Position numbers and translations under genes: made by a program | Shown here: piece after piece, positions 34,646-43,404 of the stretch | Layout: the number at the start of each line of letters is the position of its first letter | Position numbering within the stretch: position 1 is the stretch's first letter | NCBI GenBank assembly: GCA_022766385.1 | Contig: JALEPJ010000015.1 | Coordinates: forward strand, 55,013-119,012 | Source of the DNA: Rikenellaceae bacterium | GTDB lineage: Bacteria > Bacteroidota > Bacteroidia > Bacteroidales > UBA932 | DNA length: 64,000 bases | Reading direction: 5' to 3' | The notes under the pieces: model-generated | Databases searched by the model: none | What the model was told of the DNA's origin: nothing | Seen by the model: the letters and a program-made list of their open reading frames with translations, nothing else

Positions 34646-36895
34646 TTATTGTATTTTTAAGTTTCTTGTTTTTCCATCATTGCATACAGCACGGAGCGTG
34701 CCATTATCAAGAGCCTCAAGGCTGCTGTCCCTTCTTATTGACTTGGCCCCGCTCTGGCTATACACAGCTTCGCCACCGTTGAATGGAAAAATCTGTGTCT
34801 GAACAGTAGTGCGAATGGCCCAATAGGACTTGCCTCCCAAACGCAGAAGCTCAGGAAGGGCAATTATCTTCTCCTCCGTACTTATACCCTTCCAAGAGGA
34901 AGGAGTATCTCCGTGAGTGTTATAATACCCTATGGTATTGTCACTGTGAAGCACCATCAGCGTATAGCCGTGGGCACCAGTAAAATCATAAACGGCAGGC
35001 CCGAGAAGGACCTCCTTGCCCAGCTCGACAGGGAAGCCGCTTACAAAACGGCCCAGACGGTCCAAGAGATATAGCTTCGAACCGGCCGTAAAGAGAAACT
35101 GAAGTTTCCCGTTAGCATAATAGTCTATAGTCTCCACAGCACCGGTCAAAGGAGCCTGGAAAGGTATGCTCCAAATACCCTTTCCGTCCTCCTCCTTGAG
35201 GCTGAGGTAATAATTTGACTGCTGGGCAAGGAGATTGGTCCTGCCCGTTCCTGAATTCTTAACCTTGAAAGGGCCCTGAGGTATGTCAATTGTCGCATCG
35301 GCGACAGTCGCAGGAGTGCTGCTCTTCTCAAAGTACGGCACTCTTGTCACCGAAAGTTCAATATTGCCCCTGGAGAAACTGAACAGGAAAGGCTCGTAAG
35401 ACGCACCGTCAAGAGTCCCGTTCATTGCCTTCAGCAGCGGATTGGCCAGCAACTCTTCCATCTTGGCGGAGCCAGGAGAGAAATAAGCCGCGAAAGCGCA
35501 ATTCTTCAGCTGATCTCCGGTACTTACAGAAGCATCCGAAAGCAAGGCCTGAAGAACATCCCCAGAAGCATAACGGGCAGCAAAATCGCTGACAGCCTCA
35601 TCGCTGCCGCTGACCAGCCATTCCCCGGTAAAGACATAGCGAGACTCGTCTTCAAGGGCAAAGAAGGAGCCGAAGAGGGCAGAAGCAAAAGAAGGGAAGG
35701 CGTAATTCTCCACCGACATCGAGTATTCCTTCTCATTGGCAATACCTGTTCCCCGGAAAATCAGCGAATAGTCCTTCCTTCCGACTCTGATCAGAAGGGC
35801 CTCGAGACTGCGTCCATCGGCACAGCGCCATTGCGCCTTTACTATTTCTTTAAGATTCAAGGCCTTAGCCCATGAATCAGGGGAAATACCGGCATCCTTG
35901 GCCAGTTCCGAGATACGCGCTTCATTCTTCGCAAGGGAAACCGAAGCATCAAGATATTTCCTGTAGGCCTCGAGATAAGCTTCCTGCGAGTTCAAAGGCA
36001 ATGAAAGAGCGAAAGCCGTTCCAGAAGGGACAACGGATACAAAGGATGCGCTTTCCATTTCCTGCGAAGACAGGACATTGGCAAAACAGTCCTTATCCTT
36101 GCCGGCAGAAAGAACTCCAGACATATGCAGATAATCGTCACGACTGCTGTCAATGGACAGGGCTATCCAGTTCGAGAGTTTGCCGAAGAAGCCTGAATGC
36201 CTGCTGAGCTTTCCAGTAAAAAAGCTTTGCAGGAGTTTCTGGGAATAAGCATTGCAGAAGAAAAGTGTATTGGCTCCGGAGCTTTCCGCTGCGCAATCAA
36301 GGAAATCGCGCTTGCTCAAAATGGATACACCCTCGTCTATATGCCTGATTGAAGAGCTGACCAAAGTCTCCGACGAAGAGACGATCAGGTATTTGTTGGA
36401 TCCGGAAGACTTGAAGGCAGACGCCAAGGAGCAGGAGTCAGCGAGATTCCTGAGAGTCAGAACCACTCCGGTGGAGTCAGCCGAAGAACGGGGAAGACTG
36501 AGGACAGCCATAGGGACAAGATTTCCGCTGTAATGAAGGGACACTGCCATAGGCTGGGACTTTATCTGTGCCAAGCTGCCCTGCTCCAGAGCTTTTTCCA
36601 ATAAAGAGACAAAACTTGGCATTCCGCCTTTCTTAGCGTCATATACGAAGGCCGAGAAAAGTTTGGTCTCATCGCAAAGGCTTTCTATACAGACCTTTGA
36701 CGATTCGAAATGCATCACGGCGGAAGCATCTGAAGGTATAGCCGCCAGAATCGAATAACGTGAAGCCGCTTCCCCTTCCGTCTGAGGTGCAGACTTCCCG
36801 GCATTGTCCCCGTAAAGGCTGAAAATCAGAGCAATGATTCCACCCAAAAGGACCAATGCCAATATAGAGTAAGTAATTATCGTCCGTTTGTTCAT
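34646..36895 (-). CDS. Large envelope protein of unknown function (DUF3352-like) with C-terminal propeller-like region
   Basis: A 749-residue protein with an N-terminal transmembrane anchor (about residues 8-27, YSILALVLLGGIIALIF). The body to about residue 540 has repeated Ala/Ser-rich helix-strand units starting YSILAAIPSDASAVMHFESS, reminiscent of DUF3352-type periplasmic proteins. From about residue 560 strands such as GKLQFLFTAGSKLYLLDRLG and YTLMVLHSDNTIGYYNTHGD resemble beta-propeller blades. No catalytic motif is evident. It is first in the operon with the acyl-CoA synthetase, dCMP deaminase and S41 protease, and its -7 box lies only 6 bp before the ATG. Confidence 0.75.
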   Translation of the reverse strand: MNKRTIITYSILALVLLGGIIALIFSLYGDNAGKSAPQTEGEAASRYSILAAIPSDASAVMHFESSKVCIESLCDETKLFSAFVYDAKKGGMPSFVSLLEKALEQGSLAQIKSQPMAVSLHYSGNLVPMAVLSLPRSSADSTGVVLTLRNLADSCSLASAFKSSGSNKYLIVSSSETLVSSSIRHIDEGVSILSKRDFLDCAAESSGANTLFFCNAYSQKLLQSFFTGKLSRHSGFFGKLSNWIALSIDSSRDDYLHMSGVLSAGKDKDCFANVLSSQEMESASFVSVVPSGTAFALSLPLNSQEAYLEAYRKYLDASVSLAKNEARISELAKDAGISPDSWAKALNLKEIVKAQWRCADGRSLEALLIRVGRKDYSLIFRGTGIANEKEYSMSVENYAFPSFASALFGSFFALEDESRYVFTGEWLVSGSDEAVSDFAARYASGDVLQALLSDASVSTGDQLKNCAFAAYFSPGSAKMEELLANPLLKAMNGTLDGASYEPFLFSFSRGNIELSVTRVPYFEKSSTPATVADATIDIPQGPFKVKNSGTGRTNLLAQQSNYYLSLKEEDGKGIWSIPFQAPLTGAVETIDYYANGKLQFLFTAGSKLYLLDRLGRFVSGFPVELGKEVLLGPAVYDFTGAHGYTLMVLHSDNTIGYYNTHGDTPSSWKGISTEEKIIALPELLRLGGKSYWAIRTTVQTQIFPFNGGEAVYSQSGAKSIRRDSSLEALDNGTLRAVCNDGKTRNLKIQ

Positions 36896-36901
36896 ATTCT
36901 A

Positions 36902-36931
36902 CAAATATACAAATTAATAGCGATGCACAAA
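36902..36931 (-). promoter_or_regulatory. Promoter for the 749-residue protein operon, adjacent to the ATG
   Basis: On the minus strand TTTG, 18 bp, TATATTTG (36902-36909). Only TAGAAT separates the -7 box from the ATG at 36895, so the mRNA should have almost no 5' leader. Confidence 0.7.
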
Positions 36932-36945
36932 AATGACTGAACTAC

Positions 36946-36975
36946 TTGGGTTTTTGCATTTTTTTACTAACTTCG
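36946..36975 (+). promoter_or_regulatory. Promoter of the histidine operon leader
   Basis: TTG (36946-36948), 19 bp, TAACTTCG (36968-36975, 7 of 8 to a TAnnTTTG consensus). The box ends 6 bp before the leader-peptide ATG at 36982. Confidence 0.6.
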
Positions 36976-36981
36976 TAAGCA

Positions 36982-37038
36982 ATGAATATCGTAGTACGCA
37001 CATATTTCCATCATCACCACTTCCTTAGGAATTGGTAG
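36982..37038 (+). CDS. hisL: Histidine operon leader peptide
   Basis: An 18-codon frame reads MNIVVRTYFHHHHFLRNW and stops at TAG. Four consecutive His codons (CAT CAT CAC CAC, 37009-37020) just before a terminator and an intact his operon are the hallmark of ribosome-mediated attenuation. The arms GTACGCA (36994-37000) and TGCGTAC (37045-37051) pair around the His codons, and GGTAGG (37034-37039) can pair with CTTACC (37074-37079) in competition with the terminator. It is too short for ordinary gene finders. Confidence 0.85.
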   Translation: MNIVVRTYFHHHHFLRNW

Positions 37039-37070
37039 GTCTTTTGCGTACACCCAATAAGAATTGTGTC

Positions 37071-37105
37071 AGGCTTACCGTTATTTATATGGTAAGCCTT
37101 TTTTT
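37071..37105 (+). terminator. Attenuator terminator before hisG
   Basis: A 9-bp perfect stem AGGCTTACC / GGTAAGCCT with an 11-nt loop followed by seven T residues, 15 bp before the hisG ATG. Part of its left arm is also the predicted antiterminator partner of GGTAGG at 37034-37039. Confidence 0.88.
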
Positions 37106-37119
37106 ATCAAACAGAACAA

Positions 37120-37971
37120 ATGCTTAGAATAGTCTTGCAATCAAAGGGACGTCTCAATGAAGACAGCACAGCCCTTCTGAACGAAATCGGCATAAATGTC
37201 GAAGACTCAAAGCGTAGTTTCCTCGCAAAAACCCCGAACTTCCCAATTGAGCTGCTGTATATGAGGGATGATGATATTCCTCAAGTAGTATCAAGCGGAA
37301 CTGCTTCATTGGGCATAGTAGGCCTCAACGAGGTGGTAGAAAAAGGTCTCAAGGTAGAGATAGTGGAAAGCTTGGGATTTGGAGGATGCCGGATCTCCCT
37401 CGCTGTTCCGAAGTCCGTTGAATATAACGGTCTGCAATGGTTCGAAGGCAAGAAAATCGCCACTTCATACCCCAACATCCTAAAGAAATACCTTGAAGAG
37501 AAGGGCATCAATGCTGATATTGAGATAATTACCGGTTCAGTTGAAATAGCCCCGGCTGCCGGAATTGCAGATGCCATTTTTGACATCGTCTCCTCCGGGA
37601 GCACTCTGATATCGAACGCCCTGGTAGAAGTGGAGAAGGTATTCGAATCGGAGGCCGTACTCATTTCCAACGGCCATCTTGACTCAGAACAGCAGGATAT
37701 CCTTAATGAGATGCTTTTCAGAATTGCATCTGCCAGAGTCAGCAGGGACAAGAAATACCTGCTTCTCAACCTGCCTTCATCAGCCATTGATGAGGCTGTG
37801 AAAATATTGCCATCAATGAGGAGTCCTACTGTAATGCCCCTCGCTGCAGACGGCTGGTGTTCAATGCATTCGGTCGTCAACAACTCCGAACTGTGGGAAA
37901 AGGTGCGCCAGCTCAAGGCCATAGGCGCAGAAGGAATACTGGTACTTAACGTCGACAAAATCATACTCTGA
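37120..37971 (+). CDS. hisG: ATP phosphoribosyltransferase, long form
   Basis: First enzyme of histidine synthesis: joins ATP and PRPP to form phosphoribosyl-ATP. The 283-residue length and a C-terminal ACT-like regulatory domain (about residues 210-283, ILPSMRSPTVMPLAADGWCS) indicate the long, HisZ-independent, histidine-inhibited form. Motifs include LGIVGLNEVVEKG, GGCRISLAVPK and the PRPP loop GIADAIFDIVSSGSTLISN near residue 150. Its stop overlaps the hisD ATG by 1 nt. Confidence 0.97.
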   Translation: MLRIVLQSKGRLNEDSTALLNEIGINVEDSKRSFLAKTPNFPIELLYMRDDDIPQVVSSGTASLGIVGLNEVVEKGLKVEIVESLGFGGCRISLAVPKSVEYNGLQWFEGKKIATSYPNILKKYLEEKGINADIEIITGSVEIAPAAGIADAIFDIVSSGSTLISNALVEVEKVFESEAVLISNGHLDSEQQDILNEMLFRIASARVSRDKKYLLLNLPSSAIDEAVKILPSMRSPTVMPLAADGWCSMHSVVNNSELWEKVRQLKAIGAEGILVLNVDKIIL

Positions 37972-39257
37972 TGGAACTCTTGATAAACCCTGCAAGAAAG
38001 GACTGGCCGAGCCTCTGCCTCAGACCCTCCAGCGACAATCCCGAAGTCGTAAAACGTGTCAACAGCATAATAGAAAGAGTGAGAAAAGACGGCGACCTTG
38101 CGCTGAAACAGATCGCTGAAGAAATTGACGTTTTCATTCCATACAGCCTCGAGGTCACTAAAGACGAACTGCTTGAAGCCTCAGACAAGGTCAGTGCAGA
38201 AGTAAAACACGCAATAGAGACGGCAAGCAGGAACATTGCCGCATTCCATAAGGCCCAGCTGCCCCGGGAGATCGAGGTCGAGACCCAGAAGGGTGTACGC
38301 TGCATTCAAAGGCCTGTCCCAATAAGCAGAGTGGGCATATACATACCAGGAGGCACCGCTCCCCTATTCTCTACAGTCCTGATGCTCGCTATACCCGCAC
38401 GCTGCGCCGGCTGCAAGGAAATAATAATGTGCACGCCTTGCGGCAAAGACGGAAAGGTCGCGCCTGAGGTACTCTATTCCGCCAGCGTATGCGGAGTGGA
38501 CAGGATATTCAAGACAGGAGGCGCCCAGGCCATTGCCGCGATGGCTTACGGCAGCGGCAGCATCCCTGCAGTGGACAAGATTTTCGGTCCCGGAAATCAA
38601 TACGTTACCACCGCGAAGCAATTGCTTGGAAACAGGATTACAGCCATTGATATGCCGGCAGGGCCATCCGAGGTGATGGTGCTCTGCGACGATAGTACGG
38701 ATCCCCGTTTCGCTGCAGCCGACCTGCTATCCCAGGCTGAGCACGGAGCAGATAGCCAGGTTATGCTTGTCTCCGATTCGATTGATGGCGCCAGGGCCGT
38801 AATGGAGGAAGTGGAAAGACAGACCGAAACACTCGACAGGGCCGACTATATTCGCAAATCATTGTCAAAGAGCAGGTTCATAGTATTTGACGAGAAAAAG
38901 GAAATGGTGGATTTCGCCAACACCTACGGTCCTGAGCATTTGATAGTTTCATTGAAGGATGCCTGGAGTGTTGTTGATCAGATTTACTGCGCCGGCAGTG
39001 TATTCGTCGGAGCCTATACCCCTGAAAGCGCGGGCGATTATGCTTCAGGAACGAACCATACACTACCGACCTGCGCTTGGGCGAGGTCATACAGCGGAGT
39101 GAATATTGACAGTTTCCTTAAGAAAATGACCATACAGGAAATCAGCGGAGAAGGGCTGAAAGGACTTGCTCCGACAATAGTGGCAATGGCTGAAGCGGAA
39201 GGACTGCAGGCTCATGCCAATGCAGTAACAATAAGATGCGGATATGAAAAGAAATGA
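37971..39257 (+). CDS. hisD: Histidinol dehydrogenase
   Basis: Catalyses the last two steps, histidinol to histidine, with NAD and zinc. The 428-residue protein has RVGIYIPGGTAPLFSTVLM near residue 122, GGAQAIAAMAYGSGSIP, KIFGPGNQYVTTAKQ, MPAGPSEVMVLCDD, DLLSQAEHGADSQVML (zinc/active-site region) and NTYGPEHLIVSL near 320, all conserved. The end overlaps hisC by 14 bp. Confidence 0.97.
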   Translation: MELLINPARKDWPSLCLRPSSDNPEVVKRVNSIIERVRKDGDLALKQIAEEIDVFIPYSLEVTKDELLEASDKVSAEVKHAIETASRNIAAFHKAQLPREIEVETQKGVRCIQRPVPISRVGIYIPGGTAPLFSTVLMLAIPARCAGCKEIIMCTPCGKDGKVAPEVLYSASVCGVDRIFKTGGAQAIAAMAYGSGSIPAVDKIFGPGNQYVTTAKQLLGNRITAIDMPAGPSEVMVLCDDSTDPRFAAADLLSQAEHGADSQVMLVSDSIDGARAVMEEVERQTETLDRADYIRKSLSKSRFIVFDEKKEMVDFANTYGPEHLIVSLKDAWSVVDQIYCAGSVFVGAYTPESAGDYASGTNHTLPTCAWARSYSGVNIDSFLKKMTIQEISGEGLKGLAPTIVAMAEAEGLQAHANAVTIRCGYEKK

Positions 39258-40278
39258 GATTAATGCGCTGGTACGCAAGAACATAGCTTCCCTGTGCCCC
39301 TATTCTACAGCCAGGGACGAATACCAAGGTGGCATAGGTATCTTCCTTGATGCCAATGAAAGCCCTTACGAGAACGGTTTCAACAGATATCCTGACCCGC
39401 ACCAGAAAAGTTTGAAGGCTAGGCTGGGACAGATCAAAGGAATGGCTACAGAAAACATCTTTCTGGGGAATGGATCCGACGAAGCGATAGACTTGATTTT
39501 CAGAATATTCTGCAATCCCGGAATAGACAATGCCGTAGCCATTGCTCCAAGTTACGGAATGTATGGAGTCGCCGCCGGCATCAATGACATCGAGCTCAGG
39601 GAAGTGCAGCTCGGCAACGGCTTTTCATTGCCAACGGATGAGCTGCTCAAAGCCTGCGATGCTCATACGAAGGCAATATTTCTCTGCTCGCCGAACAATC
39701 CCAACGGCAATGCCTTCCCTCGCGAAGACCTTCTGCGCATCATTGACAGTTTCCGCGGAATGGTGGTGGTGGATGAGGCATATATCGACTTCAGCAGCAT
39801 CCCTTCACTGAAGGAAGAAGTGCTCGAAAGACCGAATCTCATTGTTTTACAGACTCTTTCCAAGGCCTGGGGCATGGCTGGACTGAGGCTTGGAATGGCT
39901 TTCGCGGATGAATATGTTATAAGGCTGATGTCAGCGGTGAAGTACCCTTACAACATCAACAAAAGCGCCCAGGACAGCGTTTTGAGACTGCTCGAAGAGT
40001 CAGTGGAGGGCAAGGTCAGGGAGACAGTCAGCGAAAGGACAAGGGTCGCAAGGGAACTGGAACAGCTATCCTGCGTTCAGACCGTTTTCCAAAGCGAGGC
40101 CAACTTCCTTCTGGTCAAGGTCAATGACGCCGACTCCATCTACGGCCAGCTTATCGAAGAGGGTATCATCGTAAGGAACAGAAGCAGAATCAAGGGTTGT
40201 GAATCCTGTCTGCGAATCACCATAGGCACAAGGGAGGAGAATGACAGGCTTCTCTCATCACTCAGAACCATTAAATGA
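39244..40278 (+). CDS. hisC: Histidinol-phosphate aminotransferase
   Basis: PLP enzyme of fold type I, transaminating imidazole-acetol phosphate. Of its 344 residues, IFLGNGSDEAIDLIFRIF (near 78), CSPNNPNGNAF, VVDEAYIDFSS and the PLP-lysine segment LQTLSKAWGMAGLRLGMAF near residue 208 are diagnostic. C-terminal arginine motif: CLRITIGTREENDRLL. Overlaps hisD by 14 bp; hisB follows after 9 bp. Confidence 0.96.
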   Translation: MKRNEINALVRKNIASLCPYSTARDEYQGGIGIFLDANESPYENGFNRYPDPHQKSLKARLGQIKGMATENIFLGNGSDEAIDLIFRIFCNPGIDNAVAIAPSYGMYGVAAGINDIELREVQLGNGFSLPTDELLKACDAHTKAIFLCSPNNPNGNAFPREDLLRIIDSFRGMVVVDEAYIDFSSIPSLKEEVLERPNLIVLQTLSKAWGMAGLRLGMAFADEYVIRLMSAVKYPYNINKSAQDSVLRLLEESVEGKVRETVSERTRVARELEQLSCVQTVFQSEANFLLVKVNDADSIYGQLIEEGIIVRNRSRIKGCESCLRITIGTREENDRLLSSLRTIK

Positions 40279-40287
40279 AGCGGCAAT

Positions 40288-41358
40288 ATGAAAAAAGCGA
40301 TCTTCGTAGACAGGGACGGAACCATAATTGTGGAACCTGCGGACGAGCAGATTGATTCGCTCGAGAAACTTGAGTTCGTGCCGGGAGCCATTTCCGGACT
40401 TAAGTCAATGATGAACCTGGGCTTCGAACTGGTTATGGCCAGCAATCAGGACGGACTCGGAACGGAATCCTTCCCTATGGAAGACTTTCTTCCGGCTCAC
40501 GAGAAAATGCTACGTACTCTCACTGGAGAAGGAATTGAATTCGATGATTATCTGATAGACACACATTTCCTGGAGGACGAATCACCAATGAGGAAGCCAG
40601 GTATCGGAATGTTCGGCAAGTATCTTGGAGCTGATTATGATTTGGCTGGAAGTTTCGTCATAGGAGACAGGGACAGTGACGGACAGCTTGCAGCAAATCT
40701 CGGAGCAAAGTGGCTGCGCATCGACAGCAACTCCCCCGCAGCGTCCTGGGCTGCCGCGGCCGAAGCGATAAGGAGCAGCGAGAGGAAGGCTGTCATCGAA
40801 AGGAAAACGGCCGAGACCGACATCATTGCCGCAATCGACCTTGACGGCAAGGGCAATTCAGAAATCTCTACCGGTCTGAAATTCCTCGACCATATGCTGG
40901 ACCAGATTGTCCATCACGGTGCTGTCTCGCTGACAATCCGATGCAATGGAGACCTCGAGGTCGATGAGCACCACACGATGGAAGATGTCGGCATTGCCCT
41001 CGGAGAAGCCATCTACAAGGCCCTTGGCTCGAAACGGGGAATCGAGCGCTATGGTTTCGCGCTTCCTATGGATGAATGCAGGGCAATGGTTCTGCTCGAC
41101 TTCGGGGGCCGCTGCAGTTTTGAGTGGGATGTCCCGTTCACGAGAGAGTACGTTGGAGATGTGCCAACGGAAATGTTCAAGCACTTCTTCAAGTCAATGA
41201 GCGATGCTATGCACTGCAACCTGCACATACAGGCAAGCGGAGAGAACAACCACCATCTGATTGAAGCCGTTTTCAAAGCCTTTGCAAGGGCCTTGAAACA
41301 GGCAGTCAGGAGGGATGTCTTCAGTTACGAACTACCATCAAGCAAGGGAATGATATGA
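40288..41358 (+). CDS. hisB: Bifunctional histidinol-phosphatase/imidazoleglycerol-phosphate dehydratase
   Basis: A 356-residue fusion as in enterobacteria. Residues 1-160 are a HAD phosphatase (MKKAIFVDRDGTIIVEP, MASNQDGLG, FVIGDRDSDGQLAANLGA); residues about 170-356 are the IGP dehydratase with the metal-binding histidine pairs FLDHMLDQIVHHG, DEHHTMEDVGIALGEA and ENNHHLIEAVFKAFARALKQ. It supplies steps 7 and 9 of the pathway. Its stop overlaps the hisH start (ATGA). Confidence 0.97.
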   Translation: MKKAIFVDRDGTIIVEPADEQIDSLEKLEFVPGAISGLKSMMNLGFELVMASNQDGLGTESFPMEDFLPAHEKMLRTLTGEGIEFDDYLIDTHFLEDESPMRKPGIGMFGKYLGADYDLAGSFVIGDRDSDGQLAANLGAKWLRIDSNSPAASWAAAAEAIRSSERKAVIERKTAETDIIAAIDLDGKGNSEISTGLKFLDHMLDQIVHHGAVSLTIRCNGDLEVDEHHTMEDVGIALGEAIYKALGSKRGIERYGFALPMDECRAMVLLDFGGRCSFEWDVPFTREYVGDVPTEMFKHFFKSMSDAMHCNLHIQASGENNHHLIEAVFKAFARALKQAVRRDVFSYELPSSKGMI

Positions 41359-41942
41359 TAGCGATAATAGATTATGGCTGCGGGAACCTGCTTTCCGTTG
41401 AAAATGCGCTCAAACGCCTCGAATGCGAATATATCCTGACGGCCGATCCGGCAGAAATCATTGCCGCTGACAAAGTTATACTCCCCGGCGTGGGCAATGC
41501 AGCCGAGGCGATGGCGAACATCAGGGAAAAAGGGCTCGCGGAGACAATCAGAGGCCTCAGAAAGCCCGTTTTGGGCATCTGCGTGGGAATGCAGCTTATG
41601 TGCCTCGACTCTCAGGAAGGGGATGTAGAGTGCCTGGGCATCTTCGATGCACACGTCAAGAAATTCGAGGCGACAGCAGATGCAAAGGTCCCGCATATGG
41701 GATGGAACAGCCTTGGGAATCTTGACAGCCGACTCTTCAGAGGCCTTAAAAGCGGCAGCTGCGTGTACTTCGTGCATTCATACTATGCAGATCTCTGTTC
41801 AGACACCATTGCCACTTGCAGACATGGAGACAAGCTGTTCAGTGCAGCACTGAAGTACGAGAATTTTTATGGTACACAGTTCCATCCGGAGAAAAGCGGA
41901 TCGGCAGGAGAAGCTATTCTGAAGAATTTCATTGGCCTATGA
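41355..41942 (+). CDS. hisH: Imidazole glycerol phosphate synthase, glutaminase subunit
   Basis: Class I glutamine amidotransferase of 195 residues that feeds ammonia to HisF. The catalytic cysteine is in VLGICVGMQLMC near residue 78, the histidine and glutamate in FHPEKSG near residue 178; the oxyanion motif is LPGVGNA. ATG overlaps the hisB stop, and its own stop overlaps the hisA start, so the chain is tightly coupled. Confidence 0.97.
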   Translation: MIAIIDYGCGNLLSVENALKRLECEYILTADPAEIIAADKVILPGVGNAAEAMANIREKGLAETIRGLRKPVLGICVGMQLMCLDSQEGDVECLGIFDAHVKKFEATADAKVPHMGWNSLGNLDSRLFRGLKSGSCVYFVHSYYADLCSDTIATCRHGDKLFSAALKYENFYGTQFHPEKSGSAGEAILKNFIGL

Positions 41943-42667
41943 TTAGAATAATTCCAGCAATTGACATCGTATCTGGACATTGCGTCAGGCTCACAAAAGG
42001 AGATTATGGCTCCGTGAAACAATATGACGTTGACCCTTTCGATATGGCGCGCAGATTTGAGGACTGCGGAGTGAAGCGCATACACCTCGTGGACCTGGAC
42101 GGGGCAAGACTTTCCGCTCCCGCCAATCTGAAGGTGCTTGAGAGCATTGCCACAAACAGCTCTCTCGACATTGAATGGGGCGGCGGCATTGCAGGAAAAG
42201 AAGCATTGGAGGCGGTCTTCAACGCCGGTGCCGGGCACGCCATCATCGGAAGCATTGCCGCATTGAAGCCGCAGCTCTTCGCGGACTGGCTTGGGCAATA
42301 CGGAGGAGAGAGGATTATACTCGGAGCTGATGTAAAGGATGGTCGTATTGCCGTAAAAGGATGGATGGAACAGACCGCCCTCAGCATAGAAAAAATGGTG
42401 GAGGACTTCCTTCCCTGCGGCCTCAAGGAAGTGATTTGCACCGACATTTCACGTGACGGAATGCTTCAGGGGCCATCCGTAGAACTGTACACCGGGCTTC
42501 AAGGAAACTATCCCGAACTTAGCTTCACGGTCAGCGGAGGCATTTCTTCAATGGAGGACATCATCAGGCTTGATGCGCTCGGGCTGAAGAGCGTCATAGT
42601 GGGAAAGGCAATATATGAGAACAGAATCAGCTTGAAAGACTTGGAATTATGGTCACTAAAAGGATAA
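41939..42667 (+). CDS. hisA: ProFAR isomerase
   Basis: TIM-barrel isomerase of 242 residues. The start MIRIIPAIDIVSGHCVRLTK overlaps the hisH stop (ATGA); the longer open frame from 41816 lies within hisH and is rejected. Motifs: HLVDLDGAR near residue 46, WGGGIAGKE near 82, LGADVKDGRIAVKGW near 128, TDISRDGMLQGPSVELY and TVSGGISSMEDI, including both phosphate-binding loops. Overlaps hisF by 19 bp. Confidence 0.97.
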   Translation: MIRIIPAIDIVSGHCVRLTKGDYGSVKQYDVDPFDMARRFEDCGVKRIHLVDLDGARLSAPANLKVLESIATNSSLDIEWGGGIAGKEALEAVFNAGAGHAIIGSIAALKPQLFADWLGQYGGERIILGADVKDGRIAVKGWMEQTALSIEKMVEDFLPCGLKEVICTDISRDGMLQGPSVELYTGLQGNYPELSFTVSGGISSMEDIIRLDALGLKSVIVGKAIYENRISLKDLELWSLKG

Positions 42668-43404
42668 TACCCTGTTTGGACGTCAAGGACGGAAATGTAG
42701 TCAAAGGCGTCAATTTCGAAGGCCTTCGTGAGGTCGGAGATGCTGTGGAGATGGGCATAAGCTATGCTGCAGAAGGAGCTGACGAGCTGGTCTATCTGGA
42801 TATCAGCGCCAGTCACGAAGGAAGGAAAACCTTCGTAGAACTCGTCAGAAGAATAGCTGAGGGCATAAACATACCCTTCACTGTAGGAGGGGGCATCTCT
42901 TCGCTGGACGATGCATCCCGTATGCTGGATGCCGGAGCCGACAAAATAAGCATAAACAGCGCCGCCATTGCCGACCCTTCCCTGATAGGGAAAATAGCCG
43001 GGAAATATGGCAATCAGTTCGTTGTCTGCGCGATTGATGCGAAGTGCATGGACGGAGTATGGAGAGCCACCACCCACGGAGGCAGGATACTGACGGACAA
43101 GGAACTGATGAGCTGGGCAAAGGAAGCGCAGGAACGCGGAGCCGGTGAAATCCTCTTCACCTCTATGGACCACGACGGGACTAAGGGAGGCTATCCCTGC
43201 GAACTCTACGCCCGTCTGTGCGAGGAATTGTCCATCCCTGTCATTGCTTCAGGAGGAGCCGGCAGTGCCAAGGACATAGCAGATGTGCTGACTATAGGCA
43301 GAGCGGATGCAGCCCTCGCCGCGAGCATCTTCCATTTCAGGGAGATAAGCATACCCGAGCTCAAGAAAGAATTGTATGAATGCAATATCAATGTAAGATT
43401 ATGA
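42649..43404 (+). CDS. hisF: Imidazole glycerol phosphate synthase, cyclase subunit
   Basis: TIM-barrel cyclase of 251 residues that makes IGP and AICAR with ammonia from HisH. It shows RIIPCLDVKDGNVVKGVNFE with the catalytic aspartate at residue 11, ELVYLDISASHEG, TVGGGISSLDDA, VVCAIDAKC near 130, LFTSMDHDGTKGGYPCEL and ASGGAGSAKDI. Overlaps hisA by 19 bp and hisIE by 4 bp. Confidence 0.97.
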   Translation: MVTKRIIPCLDVKDGNVVKGVNFEGLREVGDAVEMGISYAAEGADELVYLDISASHEGRKTFVELVRRIAEGINIPFTVGGGISSLDDASRMLDAGADKISINSAAIADPSLIGKIAGKYGNQFVVCAIDAKCMDGVWRATTHGGRILTDKELMSWAKEAQERGAGEILFTSMDHDGTKGGYPCELYARLCEELSIPVIASGGAGSAKDIADVLTIGRADAALAASIFHFREISIPELKKELYECNINVRL

